From Herbaspirillum sp. YR522 (GTDB lineage Bacteria > Pseudomonadota > Gammaproteobacteria > Burkholderiales > Burkholderiaceae_D): a stretch of DNA of 64,000 nt. The position numbers were made by a program, and so were the translations under genes. Each line of letters begins with the position of its first letter. The first letter of the stretch is position 1. This document shows positions 61,160 to 64,000 of this stretch, one piece after another. The notes under the pieces are model-generated. The model made no database searches. It was not told the origin of the DNA and saw only the letters and a list, made by a program, of their open reading frames with translations. Where the stretch lies: assembly GCF_000282575.1 (NCBI RefSeq), contig NZ_AKJA01000027.1, positions 1-64,000 of the forward strand. The letters are read 5' to 3'.

Positions 61160-62383
61160 TTATCTGGTCAGCGGGCAGGCCGCGTCCATCGGCCGGAAGG
61201 CCTGCTGGGCCGGAATCACCGACAGCAACTTGAGGTAGTCCCACGCGCCCTTCGATTCGGCGGGGGTCTTGACCTGGTACAGGTACATGTCGTGGATCAC
61301 CCGGCCATCGGGGCGGATCGAGGCATTGCGCATGACCACGTCGTTGATCGGGATCTCGCGCATCTTCTGCGACACCACCTTCGAGTCGGCGGTGCCTGCC
61401 GCGGCGCGTGCCTTGAGGAAGTGATACACGCTCGAATACACGCCGGCCTGTACCATGGTCGGCTTGTTGTTCTTGAACTGGGTTTCGAAACGCCGGGAAA
61501 AGGCGCGCGTCTGTTCGTCGTAGTCCCAATAGAATCCGTCGGTATAGACCAGGCCCTGGGCCGCATCCAGGCCCAGCGCATGCACGTCCGACAGGAACAC
61601 CAGCAGCGCCACCAGGCGCTGGTCCTTGCCGCCCACGGCGAACGAGCGTGCCTGCTTGATGGCATTGACCACGTCGGTGCCGCCGTCGGCCAGCCCAATC
61701 ACCTGCGCCTTGGACGCCTGGGCCTGCAGCAGGAAGGATGAGAAATCGGACGCGTTCAAGGGGTGGCGCACCGAGCCCACCACGGTACCGCCATTGGCCT
61801 TGACCACATCGGAGGCGTCCTTCTCGAGCGAATGGCCGAAGGCGTAATCGACCGTAACGAAATACCACGACTTGTTGCCCAGCTTGGTCAGGGCCGCGGC
61901 CGCACCGGCGGCTTGCGAATAGGTATCGAACATCCAGTGGAAACCATTGCTGGCACATTCGCTGGTGGTCAGCGCGCCGGTAGCCGGGCCGCTGTACATG
62001 GCCACCCCGCCCTTTTCCTTGATCAGCTTCTGCACCGCCAGCGCCACCGACGAATTGGTGAGGTCGGCGATCGCCTCGACCTTGTCGCGATCGAGCCATT
62101 CGCGGGCGCGGGTCACGCCCACGTCGGGCTTGTTCTGGTTGTCGGCCGACAGCACTTCGATCTTCATGCCGCGGCATTCGGCCTTGAGACAATCTTCCAC
62201 GGCCATCCTGGCGGCCACCACCGAGCCCTGCCCGCCCATGGCCGAATACGGACCGGACATGTCGGTCAGGATGCCGATCTTGACGCTGTCGTTGTTCTGG
62301 GCCCGGGCCGGGCTGGTGCCAAATGCGAACGTACAGGTTGCCACGGCGGCCATGAGGACATGGCCGGATACGGTTCTACGCAT
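61160..62383 (-). CDS. branched-chain-amino-acid-type ABC substrate-binding protein
   Basis: Periplasmic type-I binding protein of 407 aa, LivK-like. Signal peptide ends FGTSPARAQ. VKIGILTDMSGPYSAMGGQG is the N-terminal ligand-site motif, and KIEVLSADNQNKPDVGVTRA the hinge region. No permease or ATPase genes are adjacent. The location ahead of mmsA-mmsB suggests uptake of valine, a branched-chain acid or a related carboxylate, but the ligand is a guess. Divergent from the LysR gene. Confidence 0.9.
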   Translation of the reverse strand: MRRTVSGHVLMAAVATCTFAFGTSPARAQNNDSVKIGILTDMSGPYSAMGGQGSVVAARMAVEDCLKAECRGMKIEVLSADNQNKPDVGVTRAREWLDRDKVEAIADLTNSSVALAVQKLIKEKGGVAMYSGPATGALTTSECASNGFHWMFDTYSQAAGAAAALTKLGNKSWYFVTVDYAFGHSLEKDASDVVKANGGTVVGSVRHPLNASDFSSFLLQAQASKAQVIGLADGGTDVVNAIKQARSFAVGGKDQRLVALLVFLSDVHALGLDAAQGLVYTDGFYWDYDEQTRAFSRRFETQFKNNKPTMVQAGVYSSVYHFLKARAAAGTADSKVVSQKMREIPINDVVMRNASIRPDGRVIHDMYLYQVKTPAESKGAWDYLKLLSVIPAQQAFRPMDAACPLTR

Positions 62384-62461
62384 GTTGCTGTCTCCTGGAT
62401 ATTGTCGTTGTTGTCTGCACGCCCGGCGTTACGTCGACGCCAGGTCGTGCGCCATTTTGCA

Positions 62462-62519
62462 TTTGCGTTAATATCGACACAATAACCACAAATTCAAAAC
62501 CCCTTTGCATTAATGCAAA
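62462..62519. promoter_or_regulatory. LysR operator region with 16-bp perfect palindrome
   Basis: TTTGCATTAATGCAAA (62504-62519) is a perfect palindrome 19 bp before the LysR ATG. A near copy of one arm, TTTGCGTTAAT, lies at 62462-62472. The spacing fits an LTTR recognition plus activation site serving both divergent genes. Confidence 0.55.
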
Positions 62520-62538
62520 ACCACGGGTGGGAGACACG

Positions 62539-63456
62539 ATGCAGGATTGGGACAACCTCAGGATCTTCCTGGAACTCACCCGCAGCCAGGGCCTGGTCGA
62601 TGCGGCCCGCAAGCTGGGCATCGATCATTCGACCGTGTCGCGTCGCATGAAACGCTTCGAACAGCAAGTGGGTAGCCAGCTGTTCGACCGCAACAACCAT
62701 GGCTACAAGCTCACCGCCGAAGGTTATCGGCTGGTGGAATATGCCGAGAAGATCGAAAGCACCATCTATGCCGCCGCCGAGCAGCTGGGGGGCCAGAACA
62801 GCAAATTGTCGGGACAGGTGCGGCTGGGCGCCACCGAAGGTTTCGGCACGTTCGTGCTGGCCCCGCAGATTGCGCATTTCTGCGCCCGCAACCCGCACAT
62901 CACGGTCGACATGTTGCCGATGCCCCGCTTCGTGAACCTGTCCAAGCACGAAGCCGACATCAGCGTGTCGATCGAGCGGCCGCTGTCGGGCAACTACGTC
63001 GTCACCAAGCTCTCGGACTATGTGCTCAAGCTCTACGCCAGCGGCGACTATCTCGCCCGCCATGCGCCGATCAACGACGTGAGCGACCTGGCGCAGCACA
63101 ACTTCATCGGCTATATCGATGACCTGGTCTTCAGCGAAGAGCTGCGCTACAAGGACACCGTGGCACCGGACGCCTTTCGTGCCTTTCGCAGCACCAGCGT
63201 GGTGGCGCAATACACGGCCGCCTGCAGCGGCCACGCGCTGGCCATCCTGCCGTGCTTCCTGGCCCAGCAGTCGGACAAGCTGGTGCCGATACTGCAGTCG
63301 CAGGTGAGCATCACGCGCACCTTCTGGCTGGTGGCGGCCAGCGAACAGCGTCATGTGGCCCGGGTCTCGGCGTTATGGAGTTACCTGCGCGAATGCATAG
63401 AGCTGAACCGCGCCTTCCTGATGGGCCAGGCACCCCACATGCAGTCGCTGCGCTAG
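62539..63456 (+). CDS. LysR-type transcriptional regulator
   Basis: LTTR of 305 aa. Winged helix (about 3-62: NLRIFLELTRSQGLVDAARK, LGIDHSTVSRRMKRFEQ) and effector domain from about 93 (VRLGATEGFGTFVLAPQIAH). Divergent from the binding protein-mmsA-mmsB genes, which it most likely controls. GGGAG five to six bases upstream decides for this ATG rather than a GTG four codons earlier. Ligand perhaps 3-hydroxyisobutyrate or a valine metabolite. Confidence 0.92.
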   Translation: MQDWDNLRIFLELTRSQGLVDAARKLGIDHSTVSRRMKRFEQQVGSQLFDRNNHGYKLTAEGYRLVEYAEKIESTIYAAAEQLGGQNSKLSGQVRLGATEGFGTFVLAPQIAHFCARNPHITVDMLPMPRFVNLSKHEADISVSIERPLSGNYVVTKLSDYVLKLYASGDYLARHAPINDVSDLAQHNFIGYIDDLVFSEELRYKDTVAPDAFRAFRSTSVVAQYTAACSGHALAILPCFLAQQSDKLVPILQSQVSITRTFWLVAASEQRHVARVSALWSYLRECIELNRAFLMGQAPHMQSLR

Positions 63457-63655
63457 CCGGCGGCGTCGGCGGCCATGCGCGTGATTCGGCCAGCGCATCA
63501 GCACGGTGCTGGCGCCCGGATTCGCGGCGCACCGCCCCGTCATCCCCGCCAACCGCTAGAATCGCGCTCGACGCCGGGATTTTTCGCTGGCGTCGACAAT
63601 ATCGCTGGAGATGATCCGTCTCCAAGGCATGCAGTCCACATCCACCCACCTTGCA

Positions 63656-64000
63656 ATGAGCGACAAGGAAAACGAAATCACCGCCACCGTGCTGCGCGAG
63701 CGCGGCCGGCTGGGTGGCTTCATTCGCCGCCGCGTAGCCGACGCCGGCGAGGCCGAGGACATCCTGCAGGATGTGATGCTGGAGTTCGTCCAGGCCTATC
63801 GCTTGCCGGAACCGATCGAACAGGTCGGGGCGTGGCTGTTCCGGGTGGCGCGCAACCGCATCATCGATCGCTTCCGCAAGAAGAAAGAGCAGCAACTGGT
63901 CGATCCCGGCGATATCGACCAGCTCGACGGCGCCGACGACAGTGTTCGCCTGGACCTGGCCTTGCCGGCGGCCGATGGCGGCCCGGAGGCGGCCTATGCG
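63656..64000 (+). CDS. ECF-family RNA polymerase sigma factor (3' end outside window)
   Basis: First 115 codons visible. Region 2 reads RLGGFIRRRVADAGEAEDIL, then QDVMLEFVQAYR, EQVGAWLFRVARNRIIDRFR and KKKEQQ, the classic ECF sigma-2 fold with the -10-binding helix. The linker before region 4 (QLDGADDSVRLDLALPADGG) is long. Start uncertain: in-frame ATGs also occur at 63611 and 63629, none with a good ribosome site. The anti-sigma or sensor partner would lie beyond the edge. Confidence 0.85.
   Translation, partial: MSDKENEITATVLRERGRLGGFIRRRVADAGEAEDILQDVMLEFVQAYRLPEPIEQVGAWLFRVARNRIIDRFRKKKEQQLVDPGDIDQLDGADDSVRLDLALPAADGGPEAAYA

Overview
The window is GC-rich, densely coded DNA from a Gram-negative bacterium, most likely a betaproteobacterium of the order Burkholderiales (an Oxalobacteraceae-like genome is my best guess). 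The evidence is an EarP/EF-P pair with an arginine at the EF-P tip, a circularly permuted (two-piece) tmRNA gene of the kind known from some betaproteobacteria, outer-membrane secretion systems (type I and type V), and many LysR and MocR regulators. No genus-level marker such as rRNA is present. I see no insertion sequence, prophage or CRISPR array.

Layout. 1-5 kb: a truncated Hsp20 gene with a heat-shock promoter, an azoreductase-like/GNAT pair, a MocR regulator followed by an AhpD-like protein, and a LysR regulator divergent from a tautomerase. 5-9.5 kb: a lipoprotein of the metallo-beta-lactamase fold and a 1087-residue autotransporter with a zinc-protease motif. 9.8-16.3 kb: amino-acid metabolism and export (DHCW cupin, aminotransferase, RidA, EamA and LysE exporters, threonine dehydratase-like enzyme, a second MocR regulator).

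16.3-30.6 kb is the most striking part. It is one leftward operon of TolC-like protein, MotB/OmpA-like protein, HlyD-like adaptor, an unlisted 45-codon ORF, MotA-like protein, ABC exporter and a 2299-residue RTX-type giant protein with about 26 tandem repeats. The first genes after tolC are chained by 4-bp stop/start overlaps. A type I secretion system carrying its own MotAB-like ion-channel pair resembles the SiiABCDF/SiiE arrangement of Salmonella pathogenicity island 4. An AT-rich 0.5-kb regulatory stretch with palindromes separates it from htpG.

31-45.5 kb: htpG, a DUF1090 protein, a FUSC-type protein, a glycine-zipper lipoprotein, an SDR enzyme, a deoxyinosine glycosylase, a ParA-like ATPase, an orphan MetQ, a spermidine synthase-like protein, a diguanylate cyclase, the permuted ssrA gene, tRNA-Lys(CTT), and several small exported or very small proteins, including a 47-aa/22-aa tandem with good ribosome binding sites. 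45-53 kb: a Nudix hydrolase, a TPR/glycosyltransferase-like protein, msrQ-msrP divergent from a two-component system with a CusR/HprR-type box between them, an AI-2E-family permease and an SMP-30-type protein. 53.7-64 kb: Ohr, EarP and EF-P, a GntR/FadR regulator divergent from denD, the valine-catabolic mmsB-mmsA pair with an ABC binding protein and divergent LysR regulator, and a truncated ECF sigma factor at the right edge.
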